Positions 1-6,357 of a DNA stretch of 6,408 nucleotides are shown piece by piece; the first letter of the stretch is position 1, and each line of letters begins with the position of its first letter. The stretch covers positions 1-6,408 of the forward strand of contig JAPUJA010000254.1 in assembly GCA_027296525.1 (NCBI GenBank), written 5' to 3'. Both the position numbers and the translations under genes were made by a program. The notes below the pieces were generated by a model. The model saw nothing but the letters and a program-made list of their open reading frames with translations, did not search any database and had not been told where the DNA came from. The stretch is from Pseudomonadota bacterium. GTDB taxonomy: Bacteria > Pseudomonadota > Alphaproteobacteria > UBA828 > JAPUJA01.

Positions 1-1041
1 GCGGCGGGCGAGAAGCTCTCTTTCACCCAAGATGACATCGCGATCAGCGGCCACGCGATCGAATGCCGGGTCTATGCGGAAGACCCGGTGCGCGGCTTCG
101 TGCCTTCGCCGGGCCGCCTCGTGCGTTTACGGCCGCCCCAAAGCGACGGCACGGTGAGGCTCGATACCGGGGTCGAGGAAGGGGACGAGATCCCGATCTT
201 CTACGATCCGATGATCGCGAAGCTCTGCACCCTTGGTGAGACGCGGGCGGACGCGATCGGCGCGATGCGGCGCGCGCTCGACCGCTATTACCTGAAGGGG
301 GTGGACAACAATCTCGGCTTCCTCGCCGCGATCATGGCGCATCCGCGTTTCGCGAAGGCCGAGACGACGACGGGCTTCATCGACGAGGTCTTTCCCCAAG
401 GCTTTGCGCCTGATGTGGCCTCGCCTGAAACGACGCGGCGCCTGGTCGCGGTCGCGGCCCTGATTCATACGCGCGTGGTCGAGCGCCGAAGCTGGATCTC
501 GGGGCGGATCGCCGAGCCCGCCGACGGTTCGGCGAAGGAGTGGCTCGTCGGCATCTCGGGTGGCGAGCATCGGGTGATGGTCGAGCCGGGCGACGCTTTC
601 ACGGAGGTTGCCGTCGATGGCCGGCCGGTCCCCGTGGCGAGCGAGTGGCGCCCGGGCGATGTCTTCTTCGATGGCACGGTCGATGGTGAGCATGTGAGCG
701 TTCAGGTCGCGCGCCGGATGGAGGGCTACAGCCTGAGCCAGGGGGGCGCGCGCTTGACCGTCGTCCTCAGGAGCCCGCGCGCCGCTGAGCTTGCCGCGCT
801 GATGCCGGTCAAGGCTCAGGCCGACATGTCGCGCTATTTGCGCTCGCCCATGCCCGGCCTCGTGGTTTCGATCATCGTCGAGGAAGGCCAGGAGGTGAAG
901 GCGGGCGAGCCCCTCGCGGTGGTCGACGCGATGAAGATGGAGAACATGCTGCGCGCCGAGCGCGACGGACGCATCGCCAAGATCTGCGCCGCCAAGGGCG
1001 ACAGCCTGGCCCAAGAGCAAGTGATCCTCGAGTTCGAGTAG
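1..1041 (+). CDS. pccA: Propionyl-CoA carboxylase alpha subunit, C-terminal part (5' truncated by window edge)
   Basis: This biotin-dependent enzyme subunit carboxylates biotin with ATP and bicarbonate; the beta subunit then passes CO2 to propionyl-CoA, giving methylmalonyl-CoA in the cytoplasm. The reading frame is open from base 1, so the N-terminal ATP-grasp part lies outside; 346 residues are visible. In order: the biotin carboxylase C-terminal domain (HAIECRVYAEDP at residues 18-29, YDPMIAKL at 68-75); a middle stretch at about 150-270 that fits the BT linker domain binding the beta subunit; and the biotinyl carrier domain from about 275, with SPMPG at 282-286 and the AMKMEN motif. The biotinylated lysine is residue 312, codon 934-936, 34 residues from the C-terminus as usual. 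Acyl-CoA specificity is inferred: methylcrotonyl- or acetyl-CoA carboxylase alpha subunits share this architecture, but the YDPMIAKL region and C-terminus read most like PccA. An acylphosphatase follows after 5 bases. Confidence 0.93.
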   Translation, partial: AAGEKLSFTQDDIAISGHAIECRVYAEDPVRGFVPSPGRLVRLRPPQSDGTVRLDTGVEEGDEIPIFYDPMIAKLCTLGETRADAIGAMRRALDRYYLKGVDNNLGFLAAIMAHPRFAKAETTTGFIDEVFPQGFAPDVASPETTRRLVAVAALIHTRVVERRSWISGRIAEPADGSAKEWLVGISGGEHRVMVEPGDAFTEVAVDGRPVPVASEWRPGDVFFDGTVDGEHVSVQVARRMEGYSLSQGGARLTVVLRSPRAAELAALMPVKAQADMSRYLRSPMPGLVVSIIVEEGQEVKAGEPLAVVDAMKMENMLRAERDGRIAKICAAKGDSLAQEQVILEFE

Positions 1042-1046
1042 GGAAG

Positions 1047-1328
1047 GTGGCCCGGAAAGCGGTCTGCGCGCGCATCACCGGCCGCGTCCAAGGCGTCTGG
1101 TTTCGTGCCTGGACGGTGGAGAACGCTCAAGGACTCGGCCTCTCGGGCTGGGTGCGCAACCGCCGGGACGGCGGCGTCGAAGCGCTCTTCGCGGGCGAGG
1201 CCGAGGCCGTCGATGAAATGCTTCTTCTCTGCCATGACGGCCCGCCTCACGCCGAGGTCGATGCCGTCGAGCCCGCGCCCGCCGACGATCCGGGCGATAC
1301 CGGCTTCACCCTGGCGCGGACGGGTTAG
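1047..1328 (+). CDS. acyP: Acylphosphatase
   Basis: This small cytoplasmic enzyme of 93 residues hydrolyses the carboxyl-phosphate bond of acyl phosphates such as carbamoyl phosphate. The length is typical (90-100). The signature GRVQGVWFR spans residues 12-20 and contains the phosphate-binding arginine Arg20; the second signature GWVRNRRDG at 34-42 supplies the catalytic asparagine Asn38. Translation must start at the GTG at 1047, because the signature begins only 11 residues later and no in-frame ATG occurs before it. A purine-rich AGGGAAGG (1040-1046 plus the first base of the start codon) overlaps the pccA stop and can act as ribosome binding site, so translation is probably coupled to pccA. 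The TAG stop (1326-1328) overlaps the stop of lipB on the other strand. Family and function are clear from motifs; the physiological substrate in bacteria is generally not settled. Confidence 0.93.
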   Translation: MARKAVCARITGRVQGVWFRAWTVENAQGLGLSGWVRNRRDGGVEALFAGEAEAVDEMLLLCHDGPPHAEVDAVEPAPADDPGDTGFTLARTG

Positions 1329-1972
1329 CGCCCGAACACCCGCTGGAACTCCTCGCGAAGCACCGCGTCCACTTCGTCCATGGTGGCCTCGACGCCGAGC
1401 GATTTGAGCGACGTCACGCCGTATCCGCGAAGGCCGCAGGGGACGATGCCCTCGTAATGCGAGAGCTCCGGGCTGACGTTGAGCGAGACCCCGTGGAGGC
1501 TCACCCAGTGGCGCACGCGCAATCCGAGCGCCGCGATCTTCGCCTCGCCCCCGTGGGGCAGCGCGACCCAGATGCCGACGCGGCCCTCGCGCCGGGACCC
1601 CTCCACCCCGAAGCGGGCGAGGGTCTGCACGAGCCAGGTCTCGAGGTCGGCGACGAAGGCCTTCAAGTCAGGCCCTCGGGCCCCCCGCCGTCGGGCCAGA
1701 TCGAGCATGAGATAGGCGATGCGCTGGCCGGGGCCGTGATAGGTGTATTGCCCGCCCCGCCCGGTTCGGTGAACCGGGAGCCGTTCGGGCTCCAGGAGGT
1801 CCTCGGGCTGCGCGCTCGTGCCGGCGGTGTAGAGCGCCGGATGCTCCAGGAGCCAGACGAGCTCACCCGCCTCGCCGGCGCGGATCGCCGCGACGCGCCG
1901 GTCCATGAATTCCAGCGCCTCGGCGTAGGGCACCGGCTCCCGGCTCGCCTTCCATTCGACCCTTGCGACCAC
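1325..1972 (-). CDS. lipB: Octanoyltransferase LipB (lipoate biosynthesis)
   Basis: LipB moves octanoyl groups from acyl carrier protein to a lysine of lipoyl domains (pyruvate and 2-oxoglutarate dehydrogenases, glycine cleavage H protein), the first step of endogenous lipoylation. From the GTG at 1972 the protein has 215 residues, normal for the family. Visible motifs: LEHPALYTAGTSA at 42-54, the substrate-pocket motif RGGQYTYHGPGQ at 72-83, the catalytic lysine in GEAKIAALG (Lys145), and the catalytic cysteine in GIVPCG (Cys179). I chose the GTG at 1972 because AAGG lies 8 bases upstream and family homology begins right after it (VEW at 5-7). An in-frame ATG at 2044 would give 239 residues, but has no ribosome binding site and lies 16 bases from the tRNA; a GTG at 1993 is a third option. 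The gene is divergent from the tRNA and convergent with acyP. Confidence 0.95.
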   Translation of the reverse strand: MVARVEWKASREPVPYAEALEFMDRRVAAIRAGEAGELVWLLEHPALYTAGTSAQPEDLLEPERLPVHRTGRGGQYTYHGPGQRIAYLMLDLARRRGARGPDLKAFVADLETWLVQTLARFGVEGSRREGRVGIWVALPHGGEAKIAALGLRVRHWVSLHGVSLNVSPELSHYEGIVPCGLRGYGVTSLKSLGVEATMDEVDAVLREEFQRVFGR

Positions 1973-2059
1973 GGCCCTCGCCTTGCGCCCCACAGGAAGA
2001 TTTGATATCCACCGGCCGGTAACAAATCCCGGTATAAGATACATTTTAAGCTGATTCTT
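1973..2059. promoter_or_regulatory. AT-rich divergent intergenic region between lipB and tRNA-Leu, with a candidate -10 box
   Basis: These 87 bases must hold the tRNA promoter and probably the lipB promoter. The right half (2021-2058) is conspicuously AT-rich for this genome. On the plus strand TATAAG at 2033-2038 matches a sigma-70 -10 box at five of six positions and lies 21 bases before the tRNA 5' end, a sensible distance. I see no convincing -35 box at 16-18 bases upstream; TTGATA at 2002-2007 looks good but is 25 bases away, too far. No clear minus-strand promoter for lipB could be assigned. Confidence 0.35.
1981..1984 (-). promoter_or_regulatory. Probable ribosome binding site deciding the lipB start
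   Basis: On the minus strand AAGG sits 8 bases before the GTG at 1972, within the purine-rich run AAGGCGAGGG. No comparable sequence precedes the in-frame ATG at 2044. This supports the shorter 215-residue LipB. It is inferred from spacing and sequence only. Confidence 0.5.
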
Positions 2060-2146
2060 GCGGTCGTGGCGGAATTGGTAGACGCGCAGCGTTGAGGGCG
2101 CTGTTCCCGTAAGGGAGTGGAAGTTCGAGTCTTCTCGACCGCACCA
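2060..2146 (+). tRNA. tRNA-Leu, anticodon GAG (reads CUC/CUU)
   Basis: The 87-base sequence folds into a complete class II cloverleaf. The acceptor stem GCGGTCG (2060-2066) pairs perfectly with CGACCGC (2136-2142), followed by discriminator A and a genome-encoded CCA (2144-2146). The D arm contains the leucine-typical GGAATTGGTAGAC. The anticodon stem CAGCG (2087-2091) pairs fully with CGCTG (2099-2103); the loop TTGAGGG puts GAG at 2094-2096. A long variable arm with TCCC/GGGA around GTAA is diagnostic of leucine or serine tRNAs, and discriminator A favours leucine. The T arm GGAAG/CTTCT closes with one G-U pair around the TTCGAGT loop. CTC is a very common leucine codon in the flanking genes, so this should be a heavily used tRNA. 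Confidence 0.97.
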
Positions 2147-2156
2147 GCTCTCGGTC

Positions 2157-2180
2157 CGCATGGCGTGCCTTGCGAGCCTT
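2157..2180 (+). terminator. Weak hairpin downstream of the tRNA, possible terminator
   Basis: CGCA (2157-2160) pairs with TGCG (2171-2174), and inside it GG pairs with CC around a CGTG tetraloop with one T-T mismatch. The 3' side continues AGCCTTCGTTTACC, only modestly T-rich. It starts 10 bases after the tRNA CCA end and could help end the tRNA transcript, but the stem is short. Read-through into maeB cannot be excluded. Confidence 0.25.
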
Positions 2181-2229
2181 CGTTTACCTGCCCGATGACC
2201 GCTCGATAGTGGATTCGGCGGGCGGTGGC

Positions 2230-2235
2230 TATACT
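2230..2235 (+). promoter_or_regulatory. Candidate -10 box of the maeB promoter
   Basis: TATACT matches the sigma-70 -10 consensus at five of six positions and stands out in a GC-rich stretch. It would place the transcription start near 2242, giving a leader of about 27 bases before the maeB ATG. At 17 bases upstream the sequence is TAGTGG (2207-2212), a poor -35 match, so the promoter may be weak or activator-dependent. Confidence 0.4.
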
Positions 2236-2268
2236 GGCGCCGCCTCGCAACCCCCTTCGGAGACCGCC

Positions 2269-4581
2269 ATGTCCGACGATCTGCGCGAAGCCGCGCTCGA
2301 ATACCATCGCACCCCAAAGCCCGGCAAAATCGGCATCCACCCGACCAAGCCGCTCGACAATCAGCGCGACCTCGCGCTCGCCTACACCCCCGGCGTGGCG
2401 GCGGCCTGCGAAGAGATCGCCCGCGACCCGGCCGAGGCCTACAGCCTCACCTGCCGCGCCAATCTCGTCGCCGTGGTGACCAATGGAACGGCGGTCTTGG
2501 GCCTCGGTCCCATCGGCGCGCTCGCCTCGAAGCCCGTGATGGAAGGCAAGGCGGTGCTCTTCAAGAAGTTCGCCGGGATCGATGTCTTCGACATCGAGAT
2601 CAACGAGACCGACCCGGACAAGCTCGTCGAGATCATCGCCAGCCTCGAGCCCACCTTCGGGGCGATCAACCTCGAGGACATCAAGGCGCCCGAATGCTTC
2701 GAGATCGAGCAGAAGCTCAAGGCGCGCCTCAACATCCCGGTCTTTCACGACGACCAGCACGGCACGGCGATCTGCGTGGGTGCGGCGGTCTTGAACGGGC
2801 TGCGCCTCATCGAGAAGGACATCGCGAGGGTCAAGATCGTGACATCGGGGGCGGGCGCGGCCGCGATCGCCTGCCTCGATCTTCTCGTCTCTCTTGGTGC
2901 AAAACATGAGAATATCCTTGTATGCGACCGGAAAGGCGTTGTTTTTAAAGATCGGGAAAAAGAGCTCGATCCGGAAAAGGCGCGCTTTGCGGCGGCCACC
3001 AACGCACGCACCCTGGCCGACGCGCTGACCGATTCGGACATCTTCCTCGGGCTTTCCGGTGCGGGCGTCGTGAGCCGCGAGATGGTGGCCACGATGGCGC
3101 CCCGACCGCTCATCCTGGCGCTCGCCAATCCCGATCCCGAGATTCTGCCCGAGGAGGTGCGGGCCGTGCGCTCGGACGCGATCATCGCGACCGGGCGTTC
3201 GGACTATCCCAATCAGGTGAACAACGTCCTCTGTTTCCCCTTCATCTTCCGGGGCGCGCTCGACGTCGGCGCGCGCGAGATCAACACCGAGATGAAGCTC
3301 GCTTGCGTGCACGCCAACGCGGATATCGCGCGGGCCGAGGCCTCCGACGTGGTGGCCGCGGCCTATGGCGACGAACCGCTCAAATTCGGTCCCGACTACA
3401 TCCTGCCCAAGCCATTCGATCCCCGCCTGATCACGGCGGTGCCCTTGGCGGTGGCCGAGGCGGCCGTGAAGAGCGGCGTGGCGGCACGCCCGTTCACCGA
3501 CCTCGAGGCCTACCGCGTGGAGCTTTCCCAGCGCGTCTTCCGCACCGGCTATCTCATGCGCACGGTGTTCGACCGGGCCAAGCACAATCCCAAGCGTCTG
3601 GTCTATGCGGAGGGCGAGGAAGAACGCGTCCTCCATGCGGTGCAGATCGTCGTCGACGAGGGGCTCGTGCGTCCGATCCTGATCGGGCGCCGGGCGATCG
3701 TGGAGGAAAAGATTGTGAGTTTGGGCTTGCGCCTGAAGGTCGATCGGGATCTGGAACTCCTCGATCCTCAGGAAAACCCCAATCTCGATGGCTTCCGGGA
3801 CGGCTACCACCGGCTGCTGGGACGGGCCGGGGTCTCGCCGGGGCTGGCCGACGAGATGATGCGCATGCGCCCGACCGCGATCGCGGCGATGATGGTCAGG
3901 CGCGGCGACGCCGACGCCATGCTGGCGGGACCCATCGGGCGCTATCAGGACCATCTGCGCCACATCGTTCAGATCATCGGGGTCAAGCCCGATCTGCGCT
4001 CGACCGCGGCGATGCTTGTTCTCGTGCTCGAGAAGGGCGTCTTCTTCATGACCGACACCCACGTCAACGACAATCCGGACGCCGAGCAGATCGCGCAGAT
4101 TTCCCTGCTCGCGGCGGAGCAGGTGAGGAGCTTCGGCATTCGCCCGAAGCTCGCCCTGCTGTCCAGCTCCAACTTCGGGAGCAACAATTTCACCAATCCC
4201 GTCAAAATGCGCCGCGCGGTCGAGCTGATCAACGCCATGGCGCCCGAGCTCGAGGTCGAAGGCGAGATGCACGCCGATGTGGCGCTCGACGAGCGCTTGC
4301 GCCGGGAGGTCTTCCCCAATTCGCGCCTCGAGGGGGCGGCCAATCTGCTCGTCATGCCCAACCTCGATGCCGCGAACATCGCCTTCAACATCGTGCGGGT
4401 CCTGGGCAACGGGCTGACGATCGGTCCGATTCTGTTGGGCCTCGAGTCCCCGGCTCACGTCCTGTTCGATTCGAGCAGCGTGCGCGGCATCATGAATTTG
4501 AGCGCCTTCGCCGGGGTTCAGGCCACGGCCCAGGCGGTCGACTCGCAACTCGCGCTCTCTCTTCTCGAAAGCGGGGAATGA
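2269..4581 (+). CDS. maeB: MaeB-type malic enzyme with C-terminal phosphotransacetylase-like domain
   Basis: The enzyme oxidatively decarboxylates malate to pyruvate and CO2 while reducing NADP (or NAD), in the cytoplasm, and needs Mg or Mn. The product has 770 residues, close to E. coli MaeB (about 760). The malic enzyme part fills residues 1 to about 425: catalytic Tyr39 in AYTPGV, catalytic Lys94 in VMEGKAVLF, metal ligands Glu136 and Asp137 in NLEDIKAPE and Asp162 in HDDQHGTA, and the nucleotide-binding GAGAAA at 194-199. From about 430 to the end lies a phosphotransacetylase-like domain (HADVALDE and NIVRVLGNG near its end). In MaeB proteins this domain is generally not a working transacetylase but mediates acetyl-CoA inhibition. 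The ATG at 2269 is preceded by GGAG at 2259-2262 with 6-base spacing, and the protein begins as MaeB proteins do. The TGA stop overlaps mgtE. NADP rather than NAD use is inferred from the family. Confidence 0.96.
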   Translation: MSDDLREAALEYHRTPKPGKIGIHPTKPLDNQRDLALAYTPGVAAACEEIARDPAEAYSLTCRANLVAVVTNGTAVLGLGPIGALASKPVMEGKAVLFKKFAGIDVFDIEINETDPDKLVEIIASLEPTFGAINLEDIKAPECFEIEQKLKARLNIPVFHDDQHGTAICVGAAVLNGLRLIEKDIARVKIVTSGAGAAAIACLDLLVSLGAKHENILVCDRKGVVFKDREKELDPEKARFAAATNARTLADALTDSDIFLGLSGAGVVSREMVATMAPRPLILALANPDPEILPEEVRAVRSDAIIATGRSDYPNQVNNVLCFPFIFRGALDVGAREINTEMKLACVHANADIARAEASDVVAAAYGDEPLKFGPDYILPKPFDPRLITAVPLAVAEAAVKSGVAARPFTDLEAYRVELSQRVFRTGYLMRTVFDRAKHNPKRLVYAEGEEERVLHAVQIVVDEGLVRPILIGRRAIVEEKIVSLGLRLKVDRDLELLDPQENPNLDGFRDGYHRLLGRAGVSPGLADEMMRMRPTAIAAMMVRRGDADAMLAGPIGRYQDHLRHIVQIIGVKPDLRSTAAMLVLVLEKGVFFMTDTHVNDNPDAEQIAQISLLAAEQVRSFGIRPKLALLSSSNFGSNNFTNPVKMRRAVELINAMAPELEVEGEMHADVALDERLRREVFPNSRLEGAANLLVMPNLDAANIAFNIVRVLGNGLTIGPILLGLESPAHVLFDSSSVRGIMNLSAFAGVQATAQAVDSQLALSLLESGE

Positions 4582-4589
4582 CTCCTGTG
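4573..4589 (+). promoter_or_regulatory. maeB/mgtE overlap with two candidate mgtE start codons
   Basis: The maeB end and mgtE beginning share ATGA (4578-4581). The purine run GGGGAA at 4573-4578 is the only ribosome binding site candidate. It is one or two bases from the ATG at 4578, too close for normal initiation, but 9-10 bases from an in-frame GTG at 4587. Thus either the ATG is used by reinitiation of ribosomes ending maeB, or the GTG is the true start and MgtE is three residues shorter. Confidence 0.5.
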
Positions 4590-5981
4590 GCCGAAGGCGC
4601 GCCGGCGGAAAGCGAGAAGAACCAGCCGAGCGCCGAGGCGCTCTATGGGCTCACGCCCTCGCTCGTGCGCGCCTTCACCGAAGCCGTGGGCGCGAGGGAT
4701 GAGCCACGCATCCGCCAGCTGGTTGCGCCGGTTCATGCCGCGGACAAGGCGGACCTCTTGGAGCGCCTGAGCCGCGAGCAGCGGCGCGTCGCGGTCGCCG
4801 CGATGCACCGCGACTTCGATCCCGAGATCCTCACCTACATCAATGATGATCTGCGCGAGAAGATCGTCGAGCAGCTTTCCACCGACGAAGTGGCCGCCGC
4901 GCTCGTCGAGCTCGACGCGGACGACGGCCTCACCGTGATCGAGGATCTCGACGAGCCGCAGCAACGCGAGCTGCTCGAGGCGATCCCGGCCAAGGACCGG
5001 ATTGAACTCGAAGAGGGTCTGTCTTTTCAGGAGGACAGCGCTGGCCGGCTCATGCAGCGGGATTTCATCGCCGTGCCGGCCTACTGGGCGGTTGGGCAGG
5101 CGATCGATTTCATGCGCGAGAGCGGTGATCTGCCCGAGGCCTTCTATGAAATCTTCGTGGTCGATCCGAAGCACCGGCCGGTCGGCACGCTGCCCCTGAG
5201 CCGACTCTTGCGCAACAAGCGCCCGATGATCATCCGTCAGATCATGGAGGCCGACTTCAAGACCGTCCCGGCGGAGATGGATCAGGAGGAGGTCGCCTAC
5301 CTGTTCGATCAGTACGACCTGGTCTCCGCCCCGGTGGTGAGCGAGGACGGGCGGCTCATCGGGGTGGTCACCTTCGACGACGTGGTCGATGTCATCCGCG
5401 AGGAGGCGGAGGAAGACATCATGCATCTGGGCGGCGTCCCGGAAACCGACCTCTACCGCGCGGCGCTTCAGACCGCGCGCGGGCGCTTCACCTGGCTGCT
5501 CGTCAATCTGGCGACCGCCATCCTCGCTTCCCTGGTGATCTACCAGTTCGATGCGACCATCGAGAGGCTGGTCGCGCTCGCCGTGCTCATGCCGATCGTC
5601 GCGTCCATGGGGGGCAACGCGGGGACCCAGACCATGACGGTCGCCGTGCGCGCGCTCGCGACCAAGGAGCTGACGCCCACCAACGCGCTCCGCATCCTCG
5701 GCAAGGAAGTCATCGTGGGCGGCTTCAACGGGATCCTTTTCGCGCTCTTGATGGGAGGGATTTCCGCGCTCTGGTATCATGACCCGCTGCTCGGCGGCGT
5801 GCTCGGCGCGGCCATGATCATCAACCTGATCGTGGCCGGCTTCTTCGGGCTGGTGATCCCGGTCGCGCTCGAGCGGCTCAGGATCGACCCCGCGATCGCG
5901 GCGGGCGCGCTTCTGACCAGCGTTACCGACGTCGTCGGCTTTCTGGCCTTCCTCGGGCTCGCCGCGCTGATCCTGCTCTAG
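4578..5981 (+). CDS. mgtE: Magnesium channel/transporter MgtE
   Basis: This inner-membrane magnesium channel is gated by intracellular Mg through its cytoplasmic domains. The product is 467 residues (464 if the GTG at 4587 is used), normal for the family. Residues about 35-155 form the alpha-helical MgtE N domain, rich in acidic residues that would bind Mg. Residues about 158-280 are a CBS pair: the first begins near Met159, and the second spans 222-277 with SAPVVSEDGRLIGVVTFDDV. A membrane domain follows from about 304, starting with FTWLLVNLATAILASLVIY; five hydrophobic segments are expected. The pore-family signature GGNAGTQT is at 345-352, and the conserved pore aspartate is Asp451 in SVTDVVGF, corresponding to Asp432 of the Thermus channel. 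All hallmark elements are present. It overlaps maeB by four bases and is probably co-transcribed. It ends 73 bases before the convergent cysteine-rich gene. Confidence 0.95.
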   Translation: MTPVAEGAPAESEKNQPSAEALYGLTPSLVRAFTEAVGARDEPRIRQLVAPVHAADKADLLERLSREQRRVAVAAMHRDFDPEILTYINDDLREKIVEQLSTDEVAAALVELDADDGLTVIEDLDEPQQRELLEAIPAKDRIELEEGLSFQEDSAGRLMQRDFIAVPAYWAVGQAIDFMRESGDLPEAFYEIFVVDPKHRPVGTLPLSRLLRNKRPMIIRQIMEADFKTVPAEMDQEEVAYLFDQYDLVSAPVVSEDGRLIGVVTFDDVVDVIREEAEEDIMHLGGVPETDLYRAALQTARGRFTWLLVNLATAILASLVIYQFDATIERLVALAVLMPIVASMGGNAGTQTMTVAVRALATKELTPTNALRILGKEVIVGGFNGILFALLMGGISALWYHDPLLGGVLGAAMIINLIVAGFFGLVIPVALERLRIDPAIAAGALLTSVTDVVGFLAFLGLAALILL

Positions 5982-6054
5982 GGGGGCAGGATCCCTCGTT
6001 GTTTATATTAAAGCCAGAATACCGGCGTTTTCGAATCTATGGCCGGGCGCCCTC

Positions 6055-6357
6055 TTACTCGGCTACGCAAAGTCCCGCCGTGCAGGATGGCGCGGGAGGC
6101 GGGCAACTCCTCTCGCAACGCTCGGCAAATCCAATGGCGGCGCACAGCCTTTCGAACCGCGCCTCGTAGCGTTCGGCCGCTACCCTGGCCACCGGCGTGC
6201 CGCAGCTACACCCGCCGCAGTGGATTTGCACCGAGGTGCAGTCCTCGGCGCGCCGGCAGACGCGGTCCGCCATCGCCACCTTCATGTGTTGGCCGATACC
6301 GATCAACCGCTCCAGCCTGGCGAGATCGCCGACATCGGCGGCGTGTCTCACATTCAT
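6055..6357 (-). CDS. Small cysteine-rich protein, function unknown (start uncertain, possibly 5' partial)
   Basis: I do not recognise a named gene. From the ATG at 6357 the product has 100 residues with ten cysteines at 34, 40, 47, 50, 52, 72, 81, 85, 92 and 97. The pattern is C-x5-C-x6-CGGCSC, a helical charged stretch (54-71), then three further cysteines around a PPPAP segment and a terminal C-x4-C. This resembles small, often exported, disulfide-rich proteins of proteobacteria with a CxxDxDC...CGC...CxxxxC layout, recalled as a pattern rather than matched to a named family. Codon use is GC-rich at third positions, like the neighbours, supporting real coding. No signal peptide or lipobox is visible. 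The ATG at 6357 has no ribosome binding site; the ATG at 6273 has GAAGG 5 bases upstream and would give 72 residues retaining all ten cysteines. The frame is also open to the window end (6408), so the real start may lie outside. Confidence 0.55.
   Translation of the reverse strand: MNVRHAADVGDLARLERLIGIGQHMKVAMADRVCRRAEDCTSVQIHCGGCSCGTPVARVAAERYEARFERLCAAIGFAERCERSCPPPAPSCTAGLCVAE

Noticed and set aside
127..1020. 297-codon minus-strand open frame antisense to pccA.
   Set aside because: pccA on the plus strand is unambiguous by its biotinyl and carboxylase motifs; the antisense frame shows only GC-driven low-complexity sequence.
2060..2146. Peptides antisense to the tRNA (reading like EKTRTSTPLREQ or GREDSNFHSLTG) that extend the lipB frame or the long minus-strand frame.
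   Set aside because: These are the well-known spurious translations of the complementary strand of tRNA-Leu genes and not protein coding; therefore lipB is not extended through them.
2060..2268. tRNA-Leu as an integration site for a mobile element.
   Set aside because: There is no integrase, no repeated copy of the tRNA 3' end in the window and no foreign-looking gene next to it; maeB follows directly.
1663..4548. A 961-codon open frame on the minus strand, antisense to maeB and running through the tRNA and into lipB.
   Set aside because: It mirrors the codon structure of real plus-strand maeB in a GC-rich genome, has low-complexity Arg/His/Asp/Gly-rich composition, and no recognisable domain. 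Part of it is antisense tRNA-Leu.
3303..4577. Plus-strand open frame of 425 codons upstream of and in frame with mgtE, which would make MgtE an 892-residue fusion.
   Set aside because: The upstream part is the shifted frame of maeB, rich in Arg/Gly/Ala without domain identity. MgtE homology begins only after 4578.
4518..5780. 420-codon minus-strand open frame antisense to mgtE.
   Set aside because: It is a shadow of the mgtE coding strand, with His/Asp/Arg-rich composition, no domain and no ribosome binding site evidence.
5979..6020. Possible terminator after mgtE: AGGG and CCCT flanking a short loop, followed by a T-rich CGTTGTTTATATT.
   Set aside because: The stem is only about four base pairs with several alternative registers and no true T run, so I could not support it as a terminator.
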